A stretch of 64,000 nt of DNA from an uncultured Polaribacter sp. (GCF_947501385.1 NZ_CANMVP010000008.1:92561-156560), one strand, 5' to 3'. Positions 34,362-44,317 are shown, counted from the stretch's first letter. The notes: generated from the letters alone by a model not told the origin. Numbers and translations are program-made.

Positions 34362-36467
34362 ATGAGCAGTAGAAAGTTTATCATAAAAGGAAAGCAAATT
34401 TTAGCTATTTGTATGCTAATCTGTACTTTTAGTTATAGCACATTTGCACAGCAAATTACGTTTGAACCCATTCCAGATTTTTTTAGGATAAAAAGAGAGT
34501 TACCATTAATTGAACTTTCTACTGCTACTACCATTAATGTATCTGACTACGGAGCTATTATTAATGATGGTAATGACGATACACAAGCCATTACAGACGC
34601 ATTAAAATTTGCAGAAGATAATGCGAGTGCAAGCAATCCTATAGAAGTAAAATTTAAAACAGGAGTTTATGATATTGGTAAAGCATACATAAATAATGAT
34701 GATTTTGAAGTAAATGATGAAACTCATACATTTTTTATAGATAGAGCAAACAATATTGTGGTTAATGGAAATAATGCAGAAATACTTTTACATGATCCTT
34801 CAGTTGGGTTCATGAGAACTTCCAATTCCGAAAATATCATCATAAAAGATTTTATTGTTGATTATAGTGAGCTTCCATTTACACAAGGAACTGTCGTTCA
34901 AAAAAATTCTGGTGAAGGTAATTTCTATCTAGAAATAGATGAAGGTTTTCCAATGATGAACAGAGGACATATTAGAAATGCTCCTCAACGCTGGGGAATG
35001 TTAAAAAATACCGATGGAAGTCTTAAAGAAGGTGCTCCAAATTTAATTAGTACCTATGATGATGCGTTCCAATTTATAAGAGCAGGAACTTTTAGATACA
35101 GAGTATCCAATTCAGACCATTTAAATTATATGGAAATTGGTGATAAATTCGTCTTTATAGCAAGGTATAATGGTAAAACAACATTTACAACAAATAATTG
35201 CAAACAAGTAACCTATTTAAGAAACACTTCTTACACAAGTGTTGCAGGTTCTTACAATGGATCTAACAATAGAGAGTGGAATGTAATCAACTGTAAATTA
35301 ACATTTAAACCAGACTCTAGCAGATTACACACAGCAAACGCAGATTGTTTTCATATTAATAGTGGTTTTATAGGACCATGGATACAAGGTTCTCTTTTTG
35401 AGGGTTATAGTGATGATGCTATGAATTTAAAACATACTAGAAGAGAAATACTTTCTGTACAAGCAAATAACCAACTTACATTACAGTTTGATGTTGTTGT
35501 AGGCGATACGTTACGATTTTACAACCCAAGAGATGGCATAGATTTAGGTACAGCAAATGTTACAGCTGTACAAAATTTAGGGAATAATGAGTTTAGAACT
35601 ACTTTATCAAAAGCAATAAACATAACCACTATAAGTGGTAATGATCATCAAACAGATGATCGATGTTATATAGAAAATAGATCTAGCGAATCTTTTGTGT
35701 TAAGAGATAATGTTTTTAGAAATGCAAGACGCTATGGTTTATTAATTCAAGGAACCTACGGAATTGTAGAAAACAACACCTTTGAAAATTTGAGTACTGG
35801 AGGAATTAAAATACGAAATGCTGCTGGTTGGGGAGAAGGTTTTGCCGCCAAACATATTACCATAAACAACAATGTTTTTAGAAACTGTGGCTATGACACC
35901 ACTTATTTAGAGGATGTTAAATCTGCTGCAATTACGGTCTACCTGTCAAAACTAGTCGAAAGTTGTTCCCCAAGTACAACAAGTAGATGTGACGTAGTAC
36001 CTACTAACTGGCAAGGTATTGAAAACATTACTATAACCAATAATGATATAAGTTACAATAAAAAGGGTATTGACATGCGAAATGTGAATACTGCTTTAAT
36101 TCAATGTAATACGATAAACCCAAATAGTTCTTTTATAGGTAGCGATTTAGGCAAAATAACAAGAGTTAATAATTCAAACGTTACACAAGCCAATGATAAC
36201 TGTAATTTATCTATCAATGAATTTAAAAAACAATGTTGGGATTTTAGAATAAAAACGAATCAAATTGATTTTAATAATAATTGTAATGCTTCTGAAGGAA
36301 ACTGGTTTTTATACGATTTGGCTGGTAGATTAATTTCATCAGATAAATTTGAATCAACTCAAAACGATTTCAATGAAATTAATATCAACCATCTTAAAAC
36401 TGGAATTTATTTATTAACAATAACTTCTAACGAAGGTACAATCACAAAAAAAATATTTAAAAGATAA
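34362..36467 (+). CDS. GH110-like beta-helix enzyme with T9SS sorting domain
   Basis: A 701-aa protein with a signal peptide (ILAICMLICTFSYSTFAQ), a right-handed beta-helix body (about 45-610) and a C-terminal T9SS type A domain (WFLYDLAGRLI, LKTGIYLLTI). It is not a standard GH110, but it keeps the same motif geometry. Asp328 lies in NADCFHINSGFIGPW, and Asp351-Asp352 in GSLFEGYSDDAMNLK, with the same 23-residue step between the first Asp and the pair as in all three GH110 proteins here. It therefore probably has glycosidase activity at the cell surface. It forms a tandem pair with the next gene (4 bp gap). Confidence 0.65.
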   Translation: MSSRKFIIKGKQILAICMLICTFSYSTFAQQITFEPIPDFFRIKRELPLIELSTATTINVSDYGAIINDGNDDTQAITDALKFAEDNASASNPIEVKFKTGVYDIGKAYINNDDFEVNDETHTFFIDRANNIVVNGNNAEILLHDPSVGFMRTSNSENIIIKDFIVDYSELPFTQGTVVQKNSGEGNFYLEIDEGFPMMNRGHIRNAPQRWGMLKNTDGSLKEGAPNLISTYDDAFQFIRAGTFRYRVSNSDHLNYMEIGDKFVFIARYNGKTTFTTNNCKQVTYLRNTSYTSVAGSYNGSNNREWNVINCKLTFKPDSSRLHTANADCFHINSGFIGPWIQGSLFEGYSDDAMNLKHTRREILSVQANNQLTLQFDVVVGDTLRFYNPRDGIDLGTANVTAVQNLGNNEFRTTLSKAINITTISGNDHQTDDRCYIENRSSESFVLRDNVFRNARRYGLLIQGTYGIVENNTFENLSTGGIKIRNAAGWGEGFAAKHITINNNVFRNCGYDTTYLEDVKSAAITVYLSKLVESCSPSTTSRCDVVPTNWQGIENITITNNDISYNKKGIDMRNVNTALIQCNTINPNSSFIGSDLGKITRVNNSNVTQANDNCNLSINEFKKQCWDFRIKTNQIDFNNNCNASEGNWFLYDLAGRLISSDKFESTQNDFNEININHLKTGIYLLTITSNEGTITKKIFKR

Positions 36468-36471
36468 ATAT

Positions 36472-38235
36472 ATGAAAAAATCGCTTTTAATAGTTTCGCT
36501 ATGTTTTGTTGGGTTTTCATTTTATGGACAATATAAATTTACACAACCAGATTTTTTCAGAAAGCAAAGAGAATTGCCTTTGATTGATATGGTTACAAGT
36601 GTGAATGTAAATGTATCAGATTTTGGAGGAATTCCTGACGATGGTAAAAATGACAGACAAGCAATTATGAAGGCTTTGAATTTTTGTAAAAAAGTAGCAT
36701 TAACAGGCGCAAATATTAAATTAATTTTTAAAAAAGGAACCTATGATTTATTTAGTGCAGAAACAGACAAAAAGTCGCACATGATCATGCTTAACGGTGC
36801 CAATAATATTTTAATTGAGGGAAACGGAGCAGAAATAATCATCCATAATCCATCAAAAGGTTTTTTTTCAATATTTAAAAGTAAAAATATTATAGTTAAA
36901 GATTTATTTATCGATTATGACCCTTTGCCTTTTACACAAGGGAAAATAGTAAATGTAGATCTTAAAGAACGATTTTTCGATTTAAAAATAGATGCAGGTT
37001 TCCCGCAATTAAGTCATGAAATGTTTCAAAAAGCAAATAGAGTTTGGGGAATGGTAATGGATGCTAATATTCCAGGAAAATTAAAAGATGGTGCTCCAAA
37101 TTTATATGGTATTAAAAAATTTGAAGAAATATCATCAGGTGTTTTTCGCTTAAGAACAAAACGAATATTATTACTAAATCATTTAGCAGTTGGTGACCCT
37201 TATGTTCACATTGCAAGAACAAATGGAAGAACTATTTTCAATACAGCTGGTAGTAAAAATATTACCTACTTAAATATTACAAGTTACTCAAGTCCTGCAG
37301 GTAGTTATGCTGCTAACAGTATGGAAGAATGGAACGTAATTGGTTGTCAAGTAAAGCTAAAAACAGGAAGAATTCATAGCGCAAATGCAGACTGTTTTCA
37401 CATTAATGGAGGCACTTTTGGACCTTGGATAGAAAATAGTCTTTTTGAAGGTTATAGTGATGATGCTATAAATATGAAAGCAACTAGAGCGCCTATTTTA
37501 GAACAAAAATCATCCACAGAATTAGTGGTAAAACAAGGCGTGAGAAAAGGTGATATTATCAAAATTTTTAACCCAAGAGAAGGTATTTTAATTGGCGAAT
37601 TTGAAGTTATCGAAAATAAATTTTTAGGAGATAGGAAAATGCATATCACTTTAAAAACTCCAATAGAACAAACTTTAGATGTGGGAGGTACTAAACTTAA
37701 TGATATTGCTTACGTAGATACTCAGTCTAACGAATCTTTTGTAATTAGAAATAATACCTTTAGAAATGCGAGAAGATATGGAATATTATTGCAAAATTCT
37801 TACGGAATTATTGAACGTAATGTATTTGAAAATTTAAGCCAATCTGCAATTAGTGCATATAATGGCGCAGATTGGGGTGAAGGTTTTGTGGCTCATCATA
37901 TAAAAATTAACCAAAATATATTTAATAATTGTGGTTATGATGCCACTTATTTAAAAGAATATAATGCAGCAACTATTCGTTTAAATGTAAATAAATTGAA
38001 AAATTTAGAAGCAAAAGGTAAATGGAATGGTGTAGAAGCGACAGAGTGGCAAGGATTAGAAGATTTTACAATTACTAATAATACTTTTTTATATAACAAA
38101 CACGCTTTATCTATTGAATGTTCTGTAAATACTATAATAAAATCGAATAAATTTATTAGAAACTCTAAAGATCTTTCAAAGAAAGGAGAAATTATTTTTA
38201 AAAACAATAATTCCAATTTAGTTTTCGAGGAATAA
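36472..38235 (+). CDS. GH110-like beta-helix enzyme, periplasmic paralogue
   Basis: A 587-aa protein with a signal peptide (LLIVSLCFVGFSFYGQ) and the same beta-helix as the 34362 protein: both open with PDFFRK/IKRELPLI and V-N-V-S-D-F/Y-G, and share SDDAxNxK. Asp307 and Asp330-Asp331 keep the Asp-x22-Asp-Asp geometry (NADCFHINGGTFGPW, SLFEGYSDDAINMK). It has no T9SS domain, so it should stay in the periplasm while its neighbour is surface-exposed. That split suggests the same linkage is cut on long chains outside and on imported oligosaccharides inside. Confidence 0.65.
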   Translation: MKKSLLIVSLCFVGFSFYGQYKFTQPDFFRKQRELPLIDMVTSVNVNVSDFGGIPDDGKNDRQAIMKALNFCKKVALTGANIKLIFKKGTYDLFSAETDKKSHMIMLNGANNILIEGNGAEIIIHNPSKGFFSIFKSKNIIVKDLFIDYDPLPFTQGKIVNVDLKERFFDLKIDAGFPQLSHEMFQKANRVWGMVMDANIPGKLKDGAPNLYGIKKFEEISSGVFRLRTKRILLLNHLAVGDPYVHIARTNGRTIFNTAGSKNITYLNITSYSSPAGSYAANSMEEWNVIGCQVKLKTGRIHSANADCFHINGGTFGPWIENSLFEGYSDDAINMKATRAPILEQKSSTELVVKQGVRKGDIIKIFNPREGILIGEFEVIENKFLGDRKMHITLKTPIEQTLDVGGTKLNDIAYVDTQSNESFVIRNNTFRNARRYGILLQNSYGIIERNVFENLSQSAISAYNGADWGEGFVAHHIKINQNIFNNCGYDATYLKEYNAATIRLNVNKLKNLEAKGKWNGVEATEWQGLEDFTITNNTFLYNKHALSIECSVNTIIKSNKFIRNSKDLSKKGEIIFKNNNSNLVFEE

Positions 38236-38288
38236 ATATTGCTAAAAAACCTTTGCATATTAATAATTAATTTTGACTACTGTTTCTG

Positions 38289-39686
38289 ATGAAAACTAAA
38301 AAACTTAATTACCTGATATTTTTACTTACAACTACACTTTTGTTTAGTTGTACTAGTAAAGCTCAATCAGAAAAAATCACTAAAAAATCACCTAAACCAA
38401 ACATTATACTTTTTTTTGTAGATGATTTAGGTTGGTCTGATTTAGGGTTTAGAAACCCTGTTTTCGGAACTCCAAATATAGATGCACTTGCCAAATCTGG
38501 TGTAAGTTTTGAGCAAGCCTATATTGCAAGTCCAACTTGTAGCCCAAGTAGAGCAACATTATTAACAGGTCAGCACCCTGCAAGATTAAAAATGGTGCGT
38601 CATATTCCTGGAGGAAAAAAGAATGGGTTTGATAGATTCGATCGCACAGAAGTTGAGTTCAATTATTTAGAAAGAGATCCTGCTAAATTTCCTTCAAGAA
38701 ATTGGTTGCCTTTAGAACATACAACTTATGCAGAAGCACTTTCTAAATTAGGATACTATAATTTGTTTGTTGGAAAATGGCATTTAGGTCATGAAAAATA
38801 TCACCCAACAGCGCAAGGGTTTCATAGACAAATAGGTACTTCTAATGATGGGCATCCTAAATCATATTATCCACCTTATTTTAAACAAAAAGATATTTTT
38901 AAAGATGATAAAGGAACCTATTTGACAGACAAATTAACTAATAACGCTGTTGATTTTATAGCTAATTACAATAAAGAAAATCCTTTTATGCTAACCTTTT
39001 CTTATTACTCTGTGCATACACCTCATCAAGGAAGAGAAGATTTGGTGCAATATTTTAAAAATAAAGGTTTAGAAGATAGATATGCTAATTATGCCGCAAT
39101 GGTAAAAGCAACAGATGAATCCATCGGAAAAGTATTAAAAGCAGTTAAAGAAAAAGGAATAGAGAAAGAAACCATCATTATATTCTTATCAGATCAAGGT
39201 GGCTTTTTTGAGAATGCACCATTTAGAGGAGGAAAAATGTCTGAAACCTTATTTGAAGGCGGATCTAGAGTGCCTTTTTTTGTGTATAGTCCTAATGTTA
39301 CACAACCAAACAGCATTAATAATTCAGTAGTACAATCAACAGATTTATTTCCTACTTTAGTAGAAATAGCTCGTGGAGATGTTTCAAAACATAAAAATTT
39401 AGACGGAGTTTCCTTGCTTTCTACTATCAAAAATAACGATTATTTAAGACGAGAACCCATATATGGCTACAGAGCTTATGAAGATTTATATGTTTCGGTT
39501 AGACAAGATGATTGGAAATTATTAGCTTACAGAAGTGGTAAAATAGAACTATTTAATATTACTGAAGACATTAAAGAAACTACAGATGTATCAAAAAGTA
39601 ATCCTGAAAAAGTAAAAGAATTAGTAAATGAACTAATGGAATGGGAAAAAGAAATGGAAGTGGAGAAATATTCTGGCATAAAATAA
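38289..39686 (+). CDS. S1 formylglycine sulfatase (lipoprotein)
   Basis: A 465-aa sulfatase with a lipoprotein signal (TTTLLFSCTS). The active-site signature is C84-S-P-S-R in ASPTCSPSRATLLTG. Metal-site segments FVDDLGWSD and FLSDQGG are present, with GKWHLGHEKYHPTAQGF between. FLSDQGG has Gln where the other sulfatases here have Asn (SDNG); Asp-Gln occurs in some iduronate-sulfatase-like S1 members, so it is not necessarily inactivating. It follows the beta-helix pair by 53 bp and is probably in the same operon. The sulfate position is unknown. Confidence 0.93.
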   Translation: MKTKKLNYLIFLLTTTLLFSCTSKAQSEKITKKSPKPNIILFFVDDLGWSDLGFRNPVFGTPNIDALAKSGVSFEQAYIASPTCSPSRATLLTGQHPARLKMVRHIPGGKKNGFDRFDRTEVEFNYLERDPAKFPSRNWLPLEHTTYAEALSKLGYYNLFVGKWHLGHEKYHPTAQGFHRQIGTSNDGHPKSYYPPYFKQKDIFKDDKGTYLTDKLTNNAVDFIANYNKENPFMLTFSYYSVHTPHQGREDLVQYFKNKGLEDRYANYAAMVKATDESIGKVLKAVKEKGIEKETIIIFLSDQGGFFENAPFRGGKMSETLFEGGSRVPFFVYSPNVTQPNSINNSVVQSTDLFPTLVEIARGDVSKHKNLDGVSLLSTIKNNDYLRREPIYGYRAYEDLYVSVRQDDWKLLAYRSGKIELFNITEDIKETTDVSKSNPEKVKELVNELMEWEKEMEVEKYSGIK

Positions 39687-39694
39687 AATCAATT

Positions 39695-41281
39695 ATGAAA
39701 ACACTGCAATATTTTAATATAATCGTAATTTTTTTTAGCGTATTTATTATTTCAAAAAGTTGTACATCCCAAGAAAATAAACAGTCAAAAAAACCAAATA
39801 TTCTTTTCTGTATTGCAGATGATGCCACTTGGAGACACATGAGTGCTTACGGTTCTAAATGGGTAAATACACCTGCTTTTGATGAAGTTGCAAAACAAGG
39901 AATACTTTTCAACAATGCGTACACACCAAACGCAAAATGTGGCCCATCAAGATCTATTATTTTAACAGGCAGAAATTCTTGGCAATTAGAAGAAGCAGCA
40001 AATCATTTGGCATATTTTCCAACTAAGTTTAAAACCTATCCAGAAGCACTTGCTGAAAAAGGGTATACAGTAGGTTATACAGGAAAAGGATGGGCGCCAG
40101 GAACTGCATTAAATGAAGATGGTTCAAAAAGAAATTTGTTAGTTAAAGCATACAATAAAATAAAGAAGGAAACACCTACAAAAGGAATTAATGCTGTTGA
40201 TTACGTTTCCAATTTTAAAAATTTTTTAAAAGAAAAAAAAGACGATACTCCTTTTTGTTTTTGGTATGGAGGACATGAACCACATCGCTTTTATGAATAT
40301 GGAACAGGTGTAAGTGTTGGTAAAAAAAAGCTATCACAAATAAATTCCGTTTTTTCTTATTGGCCTCAATCTGATGTTGTAAAAAATGATATGTTAGATT
40401 ATGCTTTTGAGCTAGAATATTTTGATAAACAATTGGGAGGAATTCTCAAAGCTTTGGAAGAAAAGGGAGAATTAGAAAATACAATAATTGTGGTTACTGC
40501 AGATAATGGAATGCCTTTTCCAAGAGTAAAAGGATTAAGTTATGAGCATTCTAACCACATGCCATTGGCAATTATGTGGAAAAATGGAATTAATAATCCA
40601 GGAAGAGTTATCCAAGATTATGTCAGTTTTATTGATTTTGCTGCAACATTTATCGATTTTGCTGGATTTACTAATAAAGAATTAGGAATGCAACCTATTC
40701 AAGGAAAAAGTCTAAAACCTTTTTTTACATCAAAAAAAGAAAACCTTATAAAATCTAAAGATGATTATGTTTTGCTTGGGCAAGAAAGACACGATGTTGG
40801 TAGACCCAATGATGTTGGATATCCTGTAAGAGGCATTGTAAAAGATGGCTTTATGTATTTGATAAATTACAAAAATGATAGATGGCCTGCTGGAAATCCA
40901 GAAACAGGCTATACAAATACAGATGGAAGCCCAACAAAAACTGAAATTTTAGAGTTAAAACGAAGTGGAGAAAATAACGAATATTGGGATTTGAATTTTG
41001 GAAAACATCCAAAAGAAGAATTGTATCAGGTTCGTATTGATGAAAATTGTATGAATAATTTAGCTTCTAATAATCAATTCCAAAAAATAAAAACAGAATT
41101 AAAAAACATATTAGAATCGGAATTACAGAAACAAAACGATCCAAGAATGTTTGGCAGAGGTGATATTTTTGATAACTATGTTCCAGATAGAAATGTCAAT
41201 TTTTATGAAAGATATATGAGAGGAGAAAAAATGAAATCAGGCTGGATAAATGATACAGATTTTGAAAAGAAAAAGAACTAA
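39695..41281 (+). CDS. S1 sulfatase, SGSH/heparan-N-sulfatase-like branch
   Basis: A 528-aa sulfatase. The signature is C82-G-P-S-R in NAKCGPSRSIILTGRNSWQL, and the N-terminal metal site reads IADDATWRHMSAYGS, both typical of the sulfamidase-like branch (S1_8 as I recall) rather than the arylsulfatase A-like branch. VVTADNGMP is the second metal segment. A lipoprotein signal (IISKSCTS) is visible. I chose ATG 39695 over the track's 39641, which lies inside the previous gene; the gap is then 8 bp. Members of this branch in marine PULs act on ordinary O-sulfates of galactans, so the N-sulfatase name should not be taken literally. Confidence 0.9.
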   Translation: MKTLQYFNIIVIFFSVFIISKSCTSQENKQSKKPNILFCIADDATWRHMSAYGSKWVNTPAFDEVAKQGILFNNAYTPNAKCGPSRSIILTGRNSWQLEEAANHLAYFPTKFKTYPEALAEKGYTVGYTGKGWAPGTALNEDGSKRNLLVKAYNKIKKETPTKGINAVDYVSNFKNFLKEKKDDTPFCFWYGGHEPHRFYEYGTGVSVGKKKLSQINSVFSYWPQSDVVKNDMLDYAFELEYFDKQLGGILKALEEKGELENTIIVVTADNGMPFPRVKGLSYEHSNHMPLAIMWKNGINNPGRVIQDYVSFIDFAATFIDFAGFTNKELGMQPIQGKSLKPFFTSKKENLIKSKDDYVLLGQERHDVGRPNDVGYPVRGIVKDGFMYLINYKNDRWPAGNPETGYTNTDGSPTKTEILELKRSGENNEYWDLNFGKHPKEELYQVRIDENCMNNLASNNQFQKIKTELKNILESELQKQNDPRMFGRGDIFDNYVPDRNVNFYERYMRGEKMKSGWINDTDFEKKKN

Positions 41282-41323
41282 TTTACTTTTAAATTTATAA
41301 ATAATAACTCAATTTTTTTTTAT

Positions 41324-42046
41324 ATGAATGTATTAAAAAAACGAATTTTAATTGTGATTCTTGCAACGTTTTCAATATCGTGTTCAGCAGAAAAACAGAA
41401 GGGAAAACATCTTTTTATTTTGTCTGGCCAATCAAATATGGAACTTTTAAGACCTAAAGAATCTTTTACACCAGAACTCATTAAAAAATTCGGAAAAAAA
41501 AATGTGATCGTGGTTCAATTTGCCAAGGGTTCACAATCTATAAGAAAATGGTACAGAGACTGGGAGCCAGCAAAAGAAAACGAGTCTAAAGCAGAACCTT
41601 ATTTGTATGATTCGCTAATGATAAAAATAAAAAAGGCGATTCGTAAAAAAAAGATATTAACTGTAACTTTTATCTGGATGCAAGGAGAACGTGATGCTAG
41701 AAAATCGCGTGGAGCCGTTTATGAAAAAAGTCTTTTAGGTTTGTACAAACAACTTTCTGCTGATTTGGGTAGAAAAGATATCAATTTTGTAATTGGCAGA
41801 TTAAGCGATTGTGGTATCACTAAAAAAGGCTGGCCAGATTGGATGCAAATTAGAAATATTCAGGTAAAAGTTGCTGAATCAAACTCAAGATTTGGTTGGA
41901 TTGATACAGATGATTTGAATACTGGTATCAATAGAAAAGGGAAAAAGATAAAAGATGGCATCCATATGACAGCAGATGGTTATGTAGTTATGGGAGAGCG
42001 TTTTGCTCATAAGGCTATAGAACTTATAAAGAACAATAAACAATAA
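41324..42046 (+). CDS. SASA/SGNH-type carbohydrate esterase-like protein
   Basis: A 240-aa protein with a lipoprotein signal (LATFSISCSA). The nucleophile block is LFILSGQSNMELL (Ser in GQSNM) and the C-terminal acid-His block is DGIHMTADGYVVMGERFA, both characteristic of the sialate-O-acetylesterase-like SASA family and SGNH hydrolases. It may remove an acyl substituent from the galactan. Iota-carrageenan is not usually described as acetylated, so either the natural glycan is decorated or this fold does another job. Last gene of the plus-strand operon, 42 bp after the sulfatase. Confidence 0.7.
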   Translation: MNVLKKRILIVILATFSISCSAEKQKGKHLFILSGQSNMELLRPKESFTPELIKKFGKKNVIVVQFAKGSQSIRKWYRDWEPAKENESKAEPYLYDSLMIKIKKAIRKKKILTVTFIWMQGERDARKSRGAVYEKSLLGLYKQLSADLGRKDINFVIGRLSDCGITKKGWPDWMQIRNIQVKVAESNSRFGWIDTDDLNTGINRKGKKIKDGIHMTADGYVVMGERFAHKAIELIKNNKQ

Positions 42047-42060
42047 CGTTTATTGGGGCT

Positions 42061-42153
42061 CCATCTCATAAATGAAATAAAAATGCTTTGAGAAAATAAC
42101 ATTAACAAACTAACGCTAAAACCCTTTCAACAAAAGGATTAAAGAATACAAAC
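42061..42153 (+). repeat. 93-bp direct repeat, left copy
   Basis: Starts CCATCTCATAAATGAAATAA. It aligns without gaps to 45309-45401 with 15 mismatches by hand count (84% identity). The two copies bracket the segment 42.15-45.31 kb that interrupts the PUL. Confidence 0.8.
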
Positions 42154-42221
42154 GGAAAAGGATATAGAACTTTTAAAAATTTTAGAAGTGTAATTCTCTT
42201 TTTTAATAGAGGTTTAAATCT

Positions 42222-43359
42222 TTACCCACTAAAATGAGGGTAGAACCCGATATTAAAATGATCTAAAGCTCCGATCAATTCAGGAAGGTATTCTTCAAAA
42301 GTATTATACTTTGAATCCGATTCATATGTCTTAACTTGTCCTTCTAGGATTGGTAGAAAAATAAATCCCAATTCTTCTGTATGGTACGTCCTTAATTCTT
42401 CTGCCCATTTTATGTTTCCACTTCTTTCCGCAAGCCTAATTTCACCTAGTCTCACCAAATGTTCAGCTATGCAATCAAACTAATTATCATAATTTTGTTT
42501 TAGCATTACTTTCTGTAGAGATGGTGTAAACAGATATTCGTATTTTTCAACGATTCTACTATTTTTCTCCTTCGCCAAAATAGGATTGATAAAGGCGTGA
42601 CCGAATTCGTGATAGGAATTCCTTAAAATGAATTCTTTGTTATTGAATCCAAATTCTAAGTAATCGTTTGCTAAAGAATCTTGACTAACGGGAAGTGTTG
42701 CGCTAATAACTTGATATATTAAAAGACCATCATCTGAATACACATAAGGTCCAATGCCTCTATATCCATATGCTCCTCCAGTTGGCATTTCTGGTGCTGG
42801 AATTATAGTGTACTTCACTTTGCTATCCCGATAGTAACTTTCTATTTGTTGTACAAAATCTTTTGGTGGTAAGTTTTTTTCTACTTCTGCACGAACACCT
42901 TTATAAAAATTTTGATGCTTATTTAAAAATTTCTCAACATTGGCGTCTTCGTAAAAGTCAGCTAGTTTCTCTATTCATTAATAACAACAGTTTTTTCTGA
43001 ATATGGAGAATTTTCTAGAGAATATTTAAATTTTGTACTTGGAAACTCTTCAAGATATAATAGTATTTCTGTAAGTTCGTCAAAGTAGAAAATTTCATTT
43101 AAAAGTAGACTATCCGAAAATTTTACTGCTGGATGGTTTTTATAGGGTTCAAAATATGATTGAGCATCTACGACTACTGGTCTAGTAGGATAATTTCCAG
43201 GCCATACAAACAATTCTATAATATGTGAGGTTGATATATTTCGATTGAATTCTACGTCAATTTTTTTTGTTCTATGATTTGTTTATTTTCTGTACTTTGC
43301 TTTTCTTTTCGGCAAGAAAGGAATAACATTAAAACCCCAAGTAGTATCAGCTTTCTCAT
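42222..43359 (-). pseudogene. Broken DUF4932-like zinc-peptidase lipoprotein
   Basis: Three track ORFs on the minus strand are pieces of one dead gene. It begins at ATG 43359 with a lipoprotein signal (LMLFLSCRKE). It shifts frame in an A-run near 43265, shifts again near 42976 (after VVINE), and meets an in-frame TAG at 42480-42482 (between QNYDN and FDCIAEHLV). Joined, the product is about 380 residues with a gluzincin-like HEFGHAFINP and a conserved GYRGIGPYVYSDDG block, fitting DUF4932. Three separate lesions make sequencing error unlikely. It lies inside the repeat-bracketed insert and has no link to the PUL. Confidence 0.75.
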
Positions 43360-43447
43360 ATAATTTAATTTTATAATTATTTAGTATAAGTTTTGTTTCA
43401 TTTAAAGTTCTTTCTATGATTTTTCTTGGTTGAATATAGAATTGCTA

Positions 43448-44287
43448 TCAATTTAAGTCACTATTTATAAATTTATTGACTTCACTTATTGGTTGCTCAC
43501 TTTCAAGACCAACCCAAAGTAGATGTCCCCATTTATTAGCATAGACTTTTAAGTTAGAATTTCTTATGTTCTTATTTGCATAAGTAGCCATTTCAATACT
43601 AACAGATTTATCATTTTTACTATGTAAAATTAAAGTAGGACATTTAATCTTAGCTATAACACTAGCATCGATATTCTGTTCTAAATCTGTAATGAATCCT
43701 TCTTTAGATCTTTGATTAAAGGTCATTTGCCTTATTTCATCTATTTCTTGCTTCGTTATTTTTGGATTTTGTTTGGTTGAAAGTTCACCTATCAAAACTT
43801 TAGCCATTCTATTAGGAAAAAATCTAAAACAAATTCTATACAATTGCCAGATGAATTTCTCTCTTTTTGGCGAAAACAACCTTATACCTTGCTGATACAT
43901 TTTATCTTTTGGATGTAACCATTTTTTTGTTACTGCTGAAATTAATATCAACTTTTCTACTCTTTCTGGAAAATTTGAAGTCAACTCAATTGCTGTTAGT
44001 CCCCCAGCAGAAATCCCTACTATAATTACTTTTTCAATATCTAATTTATTAAGCATAGATATAATTAGTTTTGCAGCAGCAATTGGTTGTTTGTTTTCGC
44101 CTAAAGGAGTTTCACCATATCCAGGTCTAGAAGGTATAATTAATTTAAAGGAATCAGTAGAATATCCTTTTAAAAACAAAGTTTCATGGCAGTTAGAGTG
44201 ACCACCATGTAAAAACAGGATAGGTTTGCCTTTCCCTATAATGGAATACTCTATTTTGCCAAAATCAGTTTTAATTATAGTGTTCAT
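43448..44287 (-). CDS. Alpha/beta-hydrolase
   Basis: A 279-aa cytoplasmic alpha/beta-hydrolase, with no signal peptide. The oxyanion segment is ILFLHGGHSN, the nucleophile elbow VGISAGG, the acid strand LILHSKNDKSV and the His ANKWGHLLWVG. The fold covers esterases, lactonases and epoxide hydrolases and the substrate cannot be told. I chose ATG 44287 rather than the TTG at 44302. It lies within the repeat-bracketed insert together with the dead DUF4932 gene, and looks intact. Confidence 0.8.
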   Translation of the reverse strand: MNTIIKTDFGKIEYSIIGKGKPILFLHGGHSNCHETLFLKGYSTDSFKLIIPSRPGYGETPLGENKQPIAAAKLIISMLNKLDIEKVIIVGISAGGLTAIELTSNFPERVEKLILISAVTKKWLHPKDKMYQQGIRLFSPKREKFIWQLYRICFRFFPNRMAKVLIGELSTKQNPKITKQEIDEIRQMTFNQRSKEGFITDLEQNIDASVIAKIKCPTLILHSKNDKSVSIEMATYANKNIRNSNLKVYANKWGHLLWVGLESEQPISEVNKFINSDLN

Positions 44288-44317
44288 TTCGTAAAAAATC
44301 AAAATTCATTATCTTTA

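Noticed and set aside
34362-38235. GH28 polygalacturonase or PL6-type beta-helix lyase
   Set aside because: The D-x-D/DD and G-H-G/R-x-K motifs of GH28 are absent, while the GH110 Asp-x22-Asp-Asp spacing is present.
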